Assembly (NCBI GenBank): GCA_039105265.1
Contig: JAPFFF010000029.1
Span: 930,001 to 994,000, forward strand
Length of the DNA: 64,000 nucleotides
Source: Tritrichomonas musculus
Taxonomy: Eukaryota > Parabasalia > Tritrichomonadida > Tritrichomonadidae
Direction of reading: 5' to 3'
Of the stretch, positions 8,323 to 16,520 are shown piece by piece. Under the pieces are notes generated by a model that saw only the letters and a program-made list of their open reading frames with translations, searched no databases and was not told the DNA's origin. The position numbers and the translations under genes were made by a program. How positions within the stretch are numbered: the first letter of the stretch is position 1; each line of letters starts with the position of its first letter.

Positions 8323-8553
8323 ATGACTGAATTAAGTGATTATAAGAGGGAAATTCCTGAACTTAAAAGAATCAAACGAGCGCTAAAAGAGAAATGCTAC
8401 GACTATAAACAGCATCTCAATAACGTAAAATCAGGTATGCTTGGCTCAAATGGATTAGCAGTAAGAGAATCGTTAATTGAAGATATTGAATCTTTAAAAG
8501 AGAAAGTTCACAAACTCGAAAAAGAATTTGATAGATTAACCAATAAAGAGTAA
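8323..8553 (+). CDS. Small coiled-coil protein (76 aa)
   Basis: A Lys/Glu-rich helix, an invariant SGMLGSNGLAVRESLIED hinge in the middle, then a second heptad helix (LKEKVHKLEKEFDRL). Relatives at 28109-28342 and 48482-48712 keep the hinge almost unchanged, which suggests a helical hairpin or dimerisation piece. It is divergent from the 77-aa gene, separated by 16 bp. Function unknown. Confidence 0.65.
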   Translation: MTELSDYKREIPELKRIKRALKEKCYDYKQHLNNVKSGMLGSNGLAVRESLIEDIESLKEKVHKLEKEFDRLTNKE

Positions 8554-8580
8554 GATGTACAGAGATTTTTTTGCACTGAA

Positions 8581-9159
8581 ATGTCAAGTATTATGAATAA
8601 AGCACGTATATTATCTTCAGAAAACGATGCAAGTGTAAAACAGAGTCAAGAAACAAATATAGAAATCAAATTAGCTCCTCAAAGAGGAAGTGCAGTAGCA
8701 TATCCACAAATACCGCAACCACAAAATGTAAATTTTACTATACCACAGACCCCACAGGAGGGGTTTGCTTCTCAATACATACCTCCAACCAACAATCTTG
8801 CCCAAGACAGAGGAATTGCAGATTTAGGAAATGAGTTGGATTCACTTGAAAAGAAAAACAAATTTTTGGAGTTGCTTGTTGGGATGTATGAGAATAACCC
8901 ATTAAAGGTAAACTCTTATGTGGTATGTAAATCGACATTATTAATGGATATGATAAAGCTGTTGACAGATTGTGATAAAGTTGATTTGGTTATTGAAGAT
9001 GAAGAACCTGGTTGTTGTGTTGCTAGTGTTGCAAAACTGATAAAGATTGATAAGATATTAATCACTAAAGATGGTAAATCCGAAGAACTAAAATACTGCT
9101 ACAATCATGTCTATACAGAGTTTGTCAAATATGCAATATCACTCAAATATTGTTGTTAA
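8581..9159 (+). CDS. Conserved protein, disordered N-terminus (192 aa)
   Basis: Starts with a conserved KARILSSENDASVKQ block, followed by a Pro/Gln-rich variable stretch, then a conserved C-terminal domain from about residue 85 (NKFLELL..YENNPLKVNSYVVC, DKVDLVIEDEE, KIDKILITKDGKS, YNHVYTEFVKYAISLK). Relatives: 31323-31943 and 47820-48410. The preceding bases TTTTTTTGCACTGAAATG show the T-tract start signature. Always followed by the small membrane protein and ATPase. Function unknown. Confidence 0.65.
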   Translation: MSSIMNKARILSSENDASVKQSQETNIEIKLAPQRGSAVAYPQIPQPQNVNFTIPQTPQEGFASQYIPPTNNLAQDRGIADLGNELDSLEKKNKFLELLVGMYENNPLKVNSYVVCKSTLLMDMIKLLTDCDKVDLVIEDEEPGCCVASVAKLIKIDKILITKDGKSEELKYCYNHVYTEFVKYAISLKYCC

Positions 9160-9179
9160 TTACTTTTTCTTTATAAAAA

Positions 9180-9311
9180 ATGTTTTGTGAGATACTTTTA
9201 TGTATGATTCTAGCTGTTAATGTTATGGAGTTATTTGTGATAATATCAGCATTGAAACCTGATGAACCACCTGAATTAAGTGAAGAGATGCGACAGAAAC
9301 TTTATTGCTAA
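9180..9311 (+). CDS. Micro membrane protein (43 aa)
   Basis: One hydrophobic helix (ILLCMILAVNVMELFVIIS) followed by a short polar tail DEPPELSEEMRQKLY. Although tiny, it is kept in B (31954-32103, 49 aa) and C (47678-47809, 43 aa) with the same DEPPEL tail and in the same place between the 192-aa-type gene and the ATPase. That conservation makes it a real gene. Likely a virion or host-membrane protein; exact role unknown. Confidence 0.75.
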   Translation: MFCEILLCMILAVNVMELFVIISALKPDEPPELSEEMRQKLYC

Positions 9312-9314
9312 GAA

Positions 9315-10223
9315 ATGCTTAAACCTACAAAGTTTGATTATTCGACAGTGTTTTTTTCAGATTCTAGTGATTCAGAAGAGCTATTTACTGAACCTCAGGT
9401 AAAACCCTTTTTTAACATCGACATTGAGATGAGTAAAGCGTATAAAAAAAATGAATCCAAGATATTGAGTGAATCTATTAGACCAATTGCTAATGGTATC
9501 TACGCAAATTATAATTCATTGAACATCATTGTTGGAGCTCAAGGAAAGGGTAAATCTCATATTGTATTGCGTGATATTATTCAAATATCAAGAATCCCTG
9601 GTGCTGCTCATTTAATTGTTTATATTAGTAAGAATGGAGTTATAAATGATTCAACATTTGAGGCCCAGCGAGAATTGATTAAACTTCCTGTGAAAGTCAT
9701 ATCTGATTCAAACGCTGAGAATTACTTAAAAGAACTTGATTTATGGAAAGAATTGTATGATAAATACGTTAATAATAATGCTCGATTAGATGACAGCTCT
9801 GCTAGCCCAAGCTTTGCTTGTGAAGAGAAGATAAATAAGATGCTCTCCTTTTTATGTATTTCACAGTTGAACTCCTCAAAAAGTCCTCTAAATACCATCA
9901 TTTTATGTGAGGATTTCATTAAATCAAAGCTATTGAAGTCTGCTTATTTTACCAATTATATCACTCAATTACGGCACAAACATTCTATTGTCTATGTTAA
10001 TGTTCAATTCTTTAAAGCAATACCGACGGATTACAAGAATAATTGCACATCTTTCTTCATATTTAATGGATTCTCACGACAGAAAATGGGTTATATATAC
10101 CAACAAGTTGTTATGCCAATTGAATTCGAAGATTTGTGGAGGAGATATTGTTGTATGAAAAATCATGATTTCATCTTGGTGAACACACGAGAAGGTAGTA
10201 TAGAGTTTATTAGTTGTGTGTAA
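9315..10223 (+). CDS. Genome-packaging ATPase, FtsK/HerA (A32-like) type (302 aa)
   Basis: Walker A GAQGKGKS at residues 74-81 and Walker B-like IILCED at about 195-200, followed by a conserved SAYFTNYITQLRHKHSIVYVNVQFF block and SFFIFNGFSRQKM. Length and motif order fit the Polinton packaging ATPase, which would drive DNA into capsids. Relatives: 32123-33049 and 46758-47674. Around residues 158-172 it has a stretch (SSASPSFACEE) missing from B and encoded by a double hairpin. Confidence 0.88.
   Translation: MLKPTKFDYSTVFFSDSSDSEELFTEPQVKPFFNIDIEMSKAYKKNESKILSESIRPIANGIYANYNSLNIIVGAQGKGKSHIVLRDIIQISRIPGAAHLIVYISKNGVINDSTFEAQRELIKLPVKVISDSNAENYLKELDLWKELYDKYVNNNARLDDSSASPSFACEEKINKMLSFLCISQLNSSKSPLNTIILCEDFIKSKLLKSAYFTNYITQLRHKHSIVYVNVQFFKAIPTDYKNNCTSFFIFNGFSRQKMGYIYQQVVMPIEFEDLWRRYCCMKNHDFILVNTREGSIEFISCV
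9795..9820. repeat. GC-rich double hairpin (inside ATPase gene)
   Basis: AGC-TCT-GCT, AGCC spacer, CAAGC-TTT-GCTTG. It encodes an in-frame loop that the element B ATPase lacks; element C has a different hairpin (47164-47187) at the same protein position. Confidence 0.75.
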
Positions 10224-10252
10224 AAAAAATATTGTGTTCAAAGTATATTTTT

Positions 10253-10711
10253 TTAGTCTAATACAATATTTTGATGAGTACCCTTAAATATTGTTGGTTC
10301 TGGTATATCATATTTCTCTCTTAGCTTTAATAACATATCGTGGTTTGTTTTGTTGATTCGTTCAATAGAATAATTGTAATATTCATGTTCTTTATATACT
10401 TGCTTTTCTGTATTACCGTTAACAAAGAACTCTAATGAATTACAGTTAATTCTTCTCCTTGTATTAGATGTTAAAACGACGTGCTCAAACCCCATTTCTT
10501 TGATTTTATCTGGGTAGAATCTAATTGTTTTATCCGGTGTTTGTAGTGAAATGTATAACACTTTCGCAATAAAACTCGATTTGTTGATAATAGGATATTT
10601 TTCGCAAAGCAGTGTGAAATCACATTTATTGAAATCATCTGGGTTTTCCAATAGTGAGATAAGATTGTTGATATATTCGTAAACTCTAAGTGATTTGCTA
10701 TTGCAAGCCAT
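10253..10711 (-). CDS. Conserved Maverick protein (152 aa)
   Basis: Shared blocks are LRVYEYINNLISLL, CDFTLLCEKYP, a RFYPDKIKEM segment, EFFVNGNT, YYNYSIERIN and a C-terminal F(K/I)G.HQ(D/N)(I/L)VLD. Relatives: 33046-33525 and 46091-46552, always next to the ATPase. No known family recognised. Predicted mixed alpha/beta and soluble. Nearest gene to the right terminal repeat of A. Confidence 0.65.
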   Translation of the reverse strand: MACNSKSLRVYEYINNLISLLENPDDFNKCDFTLLCEKYPIINKSSFIAKVLYISLQTPDKTIRFYPDKIKEMGFEHVVLTSNTRRRINCNSLEFFVNGNTEKQVYKEHEYYNYSIERINKTNHDMLLKLREKYDIPEPTIFKGTHQNIVLD

Positions 10712-10984
10712 TTTGTAATGAAATAAAAATTTAAAAAAATATTTGATTTACTGTTTGGCTGTCAATTGGAGGCTCAAATTATTCGACTCCAAAAAAGTGC
10801 TAGAAATCATTGAGTTTCATAGTTGGGGCTCACAGTGTTGTAGACAGTGAGTTAGAAAACCTTGAGTTCTGAAAATGGGGTTAAAAATAAGGAAAATCGC
10901 ATGAAACCCTTGAGCGACTAACATGGGGTAGACCGTCAGATGTGATTAATTATCTGACCCCCAATACGCACATACTACACTACT
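10712..10984. repeat. Right terminal inverted repeat of element A
   Basis: Reads outward to ...CACTACT. About 250 bp match, inverted, the left end of element E (61535-61790), including a conserved 'tttcatagttgggg' block. This identifies the end of A and shows that A and E belong to the same terminal family. It holds no gene. Confidence 0.85.
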
Positions 10985-11847
10985 CTGGAGCTGCTGGGGG
11001 AAATGAGAAGTTCTACAAGATCAGCATGAATGGCTCATATGGGTACGATGGGATGAACACCGAGAAGTTCTCCAAAATCAAGATATGCTCGCGCGATAAG
11101 ACCTTCCAGAATATCATCTACGACAACTATGTCAGTGGCACCAAATTGAGTGATGACAACTATCTACTCCAGATGAACCCAAAGAGCTTCAAATGCACGA
11201 CATGCCTTCAGGAATCATTCTGGACTCTAGATAATGCCAAACTCTGGTATCTCACATTCATATACGAGTTCATGTACAAGTGCCTTGATGTGGAGCGATT
11301 CCATTTCATAGAGGGGGACACTGATAGTGCGTATTTTGCGGTTGCTGGTGATGATACCAAGGGGTCCGATCAAGAGTTCAAATACATCATCAAGAACAGG
11401 GCATTCTATGATGAGAACATATATAAGTTCATGCCGAATCCCAATATAAACACAATCGCTGATGAGAAGAAAATATTAGGTCTCTGCATTGAGAAATATG
11501 GTGAGAATATGATAGCGTTAGCCCCCAAGTGCTACACCATATTTAATAGTGGAGCTGTGACCAAGGCACTCAAACTCAAGGGGGTCTCCCTCAAGAAAAA
11601 CCGTATTACAAGTGATGATTACAAGGACATCATCGACAATGGTGGTGTGAAGGTTGGCAAAAATATCAATCTGCAGATGGTAATGCGCAACAAAATCCAG
11701 AGCAAAATCAGTGAGATGACGATGTCCAAGATCACAGTAAACAAGAATGCTCTCACCGGGACTCACACCAAAATGATTGTCCTCGAGAACCAATCCTGTG
11801 CCCCATTCATCCACGGACTCACATCAGGGGACTACACTATGATTTGA
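10985..11847 (+). pseudogene. PolB gene of element B, C-terminal part (interrupted by element A)
   Basis: Family B DNA polymerase palm and thumb. Motif B KISMNGSYG and motif C GDTDSAY are visible, followed by the C-terminal block ALAPKCYTI...LKLKGVSLKKN that is shared with the element C polymerase. The rest of the gene lies beyond the inserted element A, outside this window. Its stop overlaps the convergent fibre gene by 11 bp, a compact virus-like arrangement. Confidence 0.88.
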
Positions 11848-14392
11848 ATACGGCTAATGTGGATCCGTTGATGATACCAGTTATGATGCCCACTGTCATA
11901 CGATTTATTTTTGAGGTTATCGCAGTCTCACCAGTGAGTATCTTCAGTTTATTATCAGCGTTATCGATGAATACCTCATCCCCAATGGAATAGCATGAGG
12001 AGTCCTCGACCTTAACCATGTAATCCCCATGAGTGGCGAATGTGATACAACCATTGGCTTCATCGATTCTCACGCATATACCAACATACTCCTTCCAGGT
12101 GCCAGTGGTCTTCACACTACATATGCAATCAGTGGTGTCAGCTTCAGTGCTAGGGACCCATTTCGAATCCTCACGATGATACACCTTACCGGTCATATAT
12201 ACTGGAGCTCCAATGACGAAATCGGTGATGGTGTTAACCGATGACTCGATTGGGGAGTAGTGGGTGATGGTTGTGTTGGATTGTGCACCGTAAATAGCAG
12301 CCTTGAATGTTGCTAAATACCCTCGGGACATGATTTGTCTTGAATATAGTTGTCTAGCATCTAATAATTCCTGAGTAGTTGTCCAGGGATATCCACCTAT
12401 TGGGAAGCTATATGTAAGTGGACTTGATGTTATATCAACAGTGCCTTCATAATATAGTGGGAATTTGAAATTGTCGAAATACACAGTCCTCTGATGTAAT
12501 ACTATTACTATGTTATGGGGATTTCCATCTGTATCACGGAATAACACCCTTATTTCACAACATAGTGCATATTCACTTACTATGTATTCCAGTTTAATCA
12601 CATTATCTACAAGTTTTAGATAACGAATTGATATATCCGAGGACCCCTCCGCAATTGGACTGCAATCAATGGCACACCTTTTTATTAGCTGCTCATCTGT
12701 AACAGCACTCGACTTCAATGCATACTTCTCATCAGCCTGGGTACTGGTATAATATGGTGTCAAGTCAACTGGTGCTGGGATATCTGTTGTGAGTGCATAC
12801 TTGGTCATATCTGGTAAGTCCTGGGTTTTTGCATAGGCATGACCGTCTACATCACATGCATTCATAACACAAACTTTTGATCGAGTAATCTCCAATGCAG
12901 TTATTTCATTGTATTTGATGGTCGCTGTATCACTGTTTGCATCAATATCGAAATCTAACCATCGCTCCTTCGAGCTATCCAGTTGATTGCCAATGCTAAA
13001 TATTCTGGTATTGCGAGAATGATTTGGTTTCATGACCATGAGAGGTGCATCACTACATGTCTGATTGGCTCCACCCAATGTCAGGATGTTGTTTGGGTCT
13101 TTGATATAAACCTCTCCACTGATATCAGTGAAATACTCTTTTGGTATATCTGTTGTGAGTGCATACTTGGTCATATCTGGCAAGTCCTGAGTCTTCGCAT
13201 ACTTGGTCATATCTGGCAAGTCCTGGGTCTTCGCGTATGGTTCCAACGCAGTACTCAGTGTAGATCCATTAACCAAATCAGTGGGTATCTCCGGGATATC
13301 CGTTTTGAGAGCATAAGTGTTCGACACATATCTAGCCGAATAAGCGTTTTTGTCGGTTGGTTCGACAGTTTTGGTAATTGAACATGATAGTATTTCCGGC
13401 GTATCACCAGTTCCTGGATTGATTAATTCATGGCTGTGATACAGAATCCATAGACCAGAACTACTTCCGTCGATATGCAGTATCTGAGAGGGTTGATTAT
13501 CATCATCGTCATTGTACGAATAGTCCGCGTGAACATAATGGGCCGTATAGTAACTGTATGATGAGACGATATCCAACCCATATTGCTCAATCAGTGTATG
13601 ATATGTGTCGTAATCCAAATCGGGGATTGTATTATTGACGATTGTGAATTGAATTGTTGTTTGCCCCTCGATAATCTCTGGGATATCGCTCTTCACTTGA
13701 TCAATAGCATGGGTCATATCTGTTGTCAAAGCATATGGTTCCAAAGCTGTACTCAGTGTAGATCCATTAACCAAATCTGTGGGTATCTCCGGGAGGTCCT
13801 GGGTCTTCACATACTCGGACATATCTGGCAAGTCCTGGGTCTTCGCGTACTCACTTAAGTTCGCAAGCTTCGCATACGGTTCCAACGCAGTACTCAATGC
13901 AGTACTCAGTGTAGATCCATTAACCAAATCAGTGGGTATCTCCGGGATATCTTCAGCGAGTGCATACTTGGTCATATCTGGTAAGTCCTGAGTCTTCACA
14001 TACTCGGACATATCTGGTAAGTCCTGAGTCTTCACATATGGTTCCAAAGCTGTACTCAATGAATCACTCGTAACGATGTTCTCAGGGACCTCAGGTATTT
14101 CAGTAGATAGTGCACAGTTTTTGGCGATGTAATCACGTAATTCCCCAATGGCATTCTCCACATCTGCACTACTGGCATACGATTGCAAGTCCTTAGATAG
14201 CGCATACTTCAGCATCTCCGTATTGAAATCCTCGGTTTTCACATAGTCGAATAGCTGGGTTTGCAAAGCATATGACTCAAGGTCCTTGGCTAAGGCATAT
14301 TTTTCGAGTTGCTCACCAACTGTACTCGTAATGAGTTCCTTGATTTGCTCCTGGTTGGGACCAAGTGCTACCGTAGGTAGACGCAATGGCAA
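11837..14392 (-). CDS. Repeat-built fibre-like protein (851 aa)
   Basis: Many copies of a short unit of the type YAKTQDLPDMTKYAL and EIPTDLVNGSTLSTALEPYA, as in trimeric tail-fibre or adhesin shafts, with non-repeat domains between (about residues 240-345, 415-515 and 580-690). The C-terminal ~150 residues (YSPIESS..., YVGICVRID, DYMVKVEDSSCYSIGDEVFI) form a conserved end domain shared with the fibre of element C. Likely a virion or surface attachment fibre (inference). Residues ~415-515 lie in a tract nearly identical at DNA level to element C. Confidence 0.75.
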   Translation of the reverse strand: MPLRLPTVALGPNQEQIKELITSTVGEQLEKYALAKDLESYALQTQLFDYVKTEDFNTEMLKYALSKDLQSYASSADVENAIGELRDYIAKNCALSTEIPEVPENIVTSDSLSTALEPYVKTQDLPDMSEYVKTQDLPDMTKYALAEDIPEIPTDLVNGSTLSTALSTALEPYAKLANLSEYAKTQDLPDMSEYVKTQDLPEIPTDLVNGSTLSTALEPYALTTDMTHAIDQVKSDIPEIIEGQTTIQFTIVNNTIPDLDYDTYHTLIEQYGLDIVSSYSYYTAHYVHADYSYNDDDDNQPSQILHIDGSSSGLWILYHSHELINPGTGDTPEILSCSITKTVEPTDKNAYSARYVSNTYALKTDIPEIPTDLVNGSTLSTALEPYAKTQDLPDMTKYAKTQDLPDMTKYALTTDIPKEYFTDISGEVYIKDPNNILTLGGANQTCSDAPLMVMKPNHSRNTRIFSIGNQLDSSKERWLDFDIDANSDTATIKYNEITALEITRSKVCVMNACDVDGHAYAKTQDLPDMTKYALTTDIPAPVDLTPYYTSTQADEKYALKSSAVTDEQLIKRCAIDCSPIAEGSSDISIRYLKLVDNVIKLEYIVSEYALCCEIRVLFRDTDGNPHNIVIVLHQRTVYFDNFKFPLYYEGTVDITSSPLTYSFPIGGYPWTTTQELLDARQLYSRQIMSRGYLATFKAAIYGAQSNTTITHYSPIESSVNTITDFVIGAPVYMTGKVYHREDSKWVPSTEADTTDCICSVKTTGTWKEYVGICVRIDEANGCITFATHGDYMVKVEDSSCYSIGDEVFIDNADNKLKILTGETAITSKINRMTVGIITGIINGSTLAVFKS
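12725..13320. other. Fibre-gene tract nearly identical to element C
   Basis: Matches 58555-59106 inverted, with long runs of identical bases including many synonymous positions, while the rest of the two elements differs strongly in base composition. Likely a recent exchange tract. Confidence 0.75.
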
Positions 14393-15626
14393 AGACTATG
14401 AGAATGTCAAAGGTCGTTTAGGCCAATTCGGCAATCTCTCACTCACAGGCGATTCATCAACCTTCAAGAGGAACTTCCTAGATATGATTATAAATGGCAA
14501 TTACCGGGTTAAGTACATTCCATCAGCTGCAGCACGTGATACCGCAAAGGAGTATTGTATGAACCACCTCGATGAAACTGGAGTTCCCAAGTACAGATTA
14601 TTACCACCCAATTCCCAAGACCCATTAGGAAATCGTATTACAGACCTCAATGGTGACAAGGTTGATGATATCGTATTGGTTGATAAACGCGGCATTCCAG
14701 CTATTGTCAACGGATACAAATTGGTCCATGCATCACCCTATAAGAAGGCCTGGAAAACCATTTGCAAATCCAAAGCTGAACGCCAAGCCAAGCCATTCAA
14801 TGTATGGCTCAAGGAGCAATTCGATAAGGATATTACCAAGGTCGATTGGGAGCGTGGTGAATATAAATTGACAAAATCCCAGACCTTGACTGCTCTAGAA
14901 AAGGCATATGGTGAATCCGGTATTGGAAAGGCACGTATGAGCAAGCGCTTATCACCTAACAGCTATTGGGCATCCATGTTCTCGTATATATGGAATGTAT
15001 TCTGGGGCCAGGATAAACTTCAAGATTGGCTCGAACTCAAGAAGTTGACCAATTTCCTAGCCGTATGCAACGCCATATATATTTACTACTTTGACCTCCC
15101 TGCGAAAAATGCTATAGAGCAAAAGCATAATGACAAGTCATTCAACTACCCAAGCTGGTCCAATTGGAAGAGCACTCATAAGTCGGAGTATATGCAGATG
15201 GTTGGTCCCATGTTCGACCAATGGATTCAACTCATTGACCAAGTAGCTGACCGCAAGACTGGTGCTCTAAAGGATGCGGAAATACCTGATGAAATTCTCG
15301 AAATGCTAGAACAGATTGAACAAATAGTATTTCTATGGGGATTTAATACCACTTTCGATGAGGGAACCGAACCTCAAACTGATGAGCAAGGCAAGTCAAC
15401 ACCTGCAGCATTTGAAAATCTACTTATGTACGTAAATGCCAGTTCTCCAATCGCGGTGAAGGAAGTTCGTGATTCATTTATTGACAACATCAACCAGTTG
15501 ATTGACTATGAATTCTATGGAGCGAAAAGCGGATACCTTGAGATGAAAGCCAAAAATAAGGAGGCTAGGGATGCTAGGAAAGCGGGTGCAAGTCGATTTG
15601 AAATCGTATATGGTGGTCGACAATAG
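14286..15626 (+). CDS. Conserved Maverick protein with DxNGDxxxD loop (446 aa)
   Basis: Relative of the 12-1469 and 55131-57614 proteins. Core ILINGNYRVK-like segment (here MIINGNYRVKYIP), then DLNGDKVDDIVLVDKRG, YKLVHASPYKKAWKT, followed by a mainly helical C-terminal part with basic residues near the end. The first ~40 codons overlap the fibre gene on the other strand, so the true start is uncertain; the alternative is a later start near the conserved core. Function unknown. Confidence 0.65.
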   Translation: MAKAYFSSCSPTVLVMSSLICSWLGPSATVGRRNGKDYENVKGRLGQFGNLSLTGDSSTFKRNFLDMIINGNYRVKYIPSAAARDTAKEYCMNHLDETGVPKYRLLPPNSQDPLGNRITDLNGDKVDDIVLVDKRGIPAIVNGYKLVHASPYKKAWKTICKSKAERQAKPFNVWLKEQFDKDITKVDWERGEYKLTKSQTLTALEKAYGESGIGKARMSKRLSPNSYWASMFSYIWNVFWGQDKLQDWLELKKLTNFLAVCNAIYIYYFDLPAKNAIEQKHNDKSFNYPSWSNWKSTHKSEYMQMVGPMFDQWIQLIDQVADRKTGALKDAEIPDEILEMLEQIEQIVFLWGFNTTFDEGTEPQTDEQGKSTPAAFENLLMYVNASSPIAVKEVRDSFIDNINQLIDYEFYGAKSGYLEMKAKNKEARDARKAGASRFEIVYGGRQ

Positions 15627-15633
15627 GCATATA

Positions 15634-16417
15634 CTATTGCTTGAATCGGTCAAAGAAATTCTCACGCTTTTGGCTGGGTTTGGATATTATTTTTGCATTG
15701 CGTTTATGCCTACGAGGTGGTTGGGGTTCACTTGTGGTCGGTAATGGAGTTGCCTCTGGATCCCCCTCTTCCTCATATTGCGAACTCAGTTCCTGCTCAC
15801 TATATTCATCACTGCGCTCAGGCGGCATTTCATACTCAAATGTGGTGTCCATGGTATTACCCTTGAATTGGGGTGTGAATTTCTCCCGATATGGTTTAAA
15901 TGATTTACCGAATTTCACCGAACTGGAATGCTTTGGAGCTGATACCCTAGATGATACCCTAGATGAACGCTTAGGTGTTCTAGTATTGGAGTTGTCTTGA
16001 GATTCATATGAGTACTGTTCCTGATCCCGAGTTCTATCTCTAAGCCCTCCACGATGTCTATGTGAGCCACTCAGCGAGCTACTCATCGAGCTACTCATCG
16101 AGCCACTCATCGAGCCACTCTGTGAGCCTCTCTGTGAATCTACTCGGGGAGCTACTCGGGGAGCTACTTCAACATCCGCATTTGAGGAATCATCCCCGGA
16201 GGGGCTGAGAGCTGTCGCATCATCACTGGAATACTCATCCCCAGAGATGTTGAGAGCCTGTGCTGGATGTCCCTGTGATTGCCTCTGTGATTGCCTCTGT
16301 GATTGCTGTTGCGATTGCTTCAGCTTACGTCGTATATCAGTCATTGCGCGTTTCCCAACCCGATATTCTTGTAATGAACCATTTGTTTTTCGAACCACAA
16401 CGGATGTCGTCCCTGGT
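15634..16417 (-). pseudogene. Ser/Gln/Arg-rich protein gene at the element D insertion (left side)
   Basis: Low-complexity, probably disordered protein with runs of SQRQSQ and SGSMSS type, a YSSDDATAL segment and a basic C-terminus. It lies right beside the insertion point of D, so the gene of B at this place is interrupted. Its position (between the 446-aa-type and 110-aa-type genes) matches that of the 331/359-aa protein in A and C, but sequence similarity is not evident. Function unknown. Confidence 0.55.
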
Positions 16418-16483
16418 AGTAGTATACGTTAGGCTGTGCGCCCTTAACGGTCGCCCAGACCTAACTGCGCCGATGATTTCACC
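16418..16483. repeat. Left terminal inverted repeat of element D (66 bp, palindromic)
   Basis: Identical, inverted, to 25504-25569. The inner 36 bases (16429-16464, TTAGG...TTAA...CCTAA) are themselves an imperfect palindrome able to form a hairpin, a usual substrate type for HUH Rep proteins. Confidence 0.93.
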
Positions 16484-16520
16484 GGGGGTCCGTAAACAAA
16501 AAAAAAAATGCAAGCCTCTT

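Larger units (their letters stand above)
1..10984. mobile_element. Element A: Maverick/Polinton, right part
   Basis: An AT-rich Maverick whose left end lies outside the window. It carries integrase, major capsid, packaging ATPase, KilA-N and small conserved genes. The right terminus reads ...CACTACT at 10984 and its terminal repeat (about 10712-10984) matches, inverted, the left end of element E (61535 on). Element B sequence (PolB) begins at 10985, so A inserted into B's polymerase gene; the right target copy would be CTGGAG. No PolB of its own is in view, and it probably lies near the unseen end. The genes in view look whole. A is younger than B, because it sits inside B. Confidence 0.9.
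10985..16417. mobile_element. Element B: Maverick, segment 1 (interrupted)
   Basis: GC-richer Maverick sequence lying between inserted elements A and D. It holds the end of a PolB gene, a fibre gene and conserved genes. Its second segment is 25570-35328. B is the oldest of the three nested elements, since both A and D sit in it. It is broken by the two insertions. Confidence 0.88.

Noticed and set aside
12983-13858. Plus-strand frames opposite the fibre gene of B
   Set aside because: They mirror the regular fibre repeats; no independent support.
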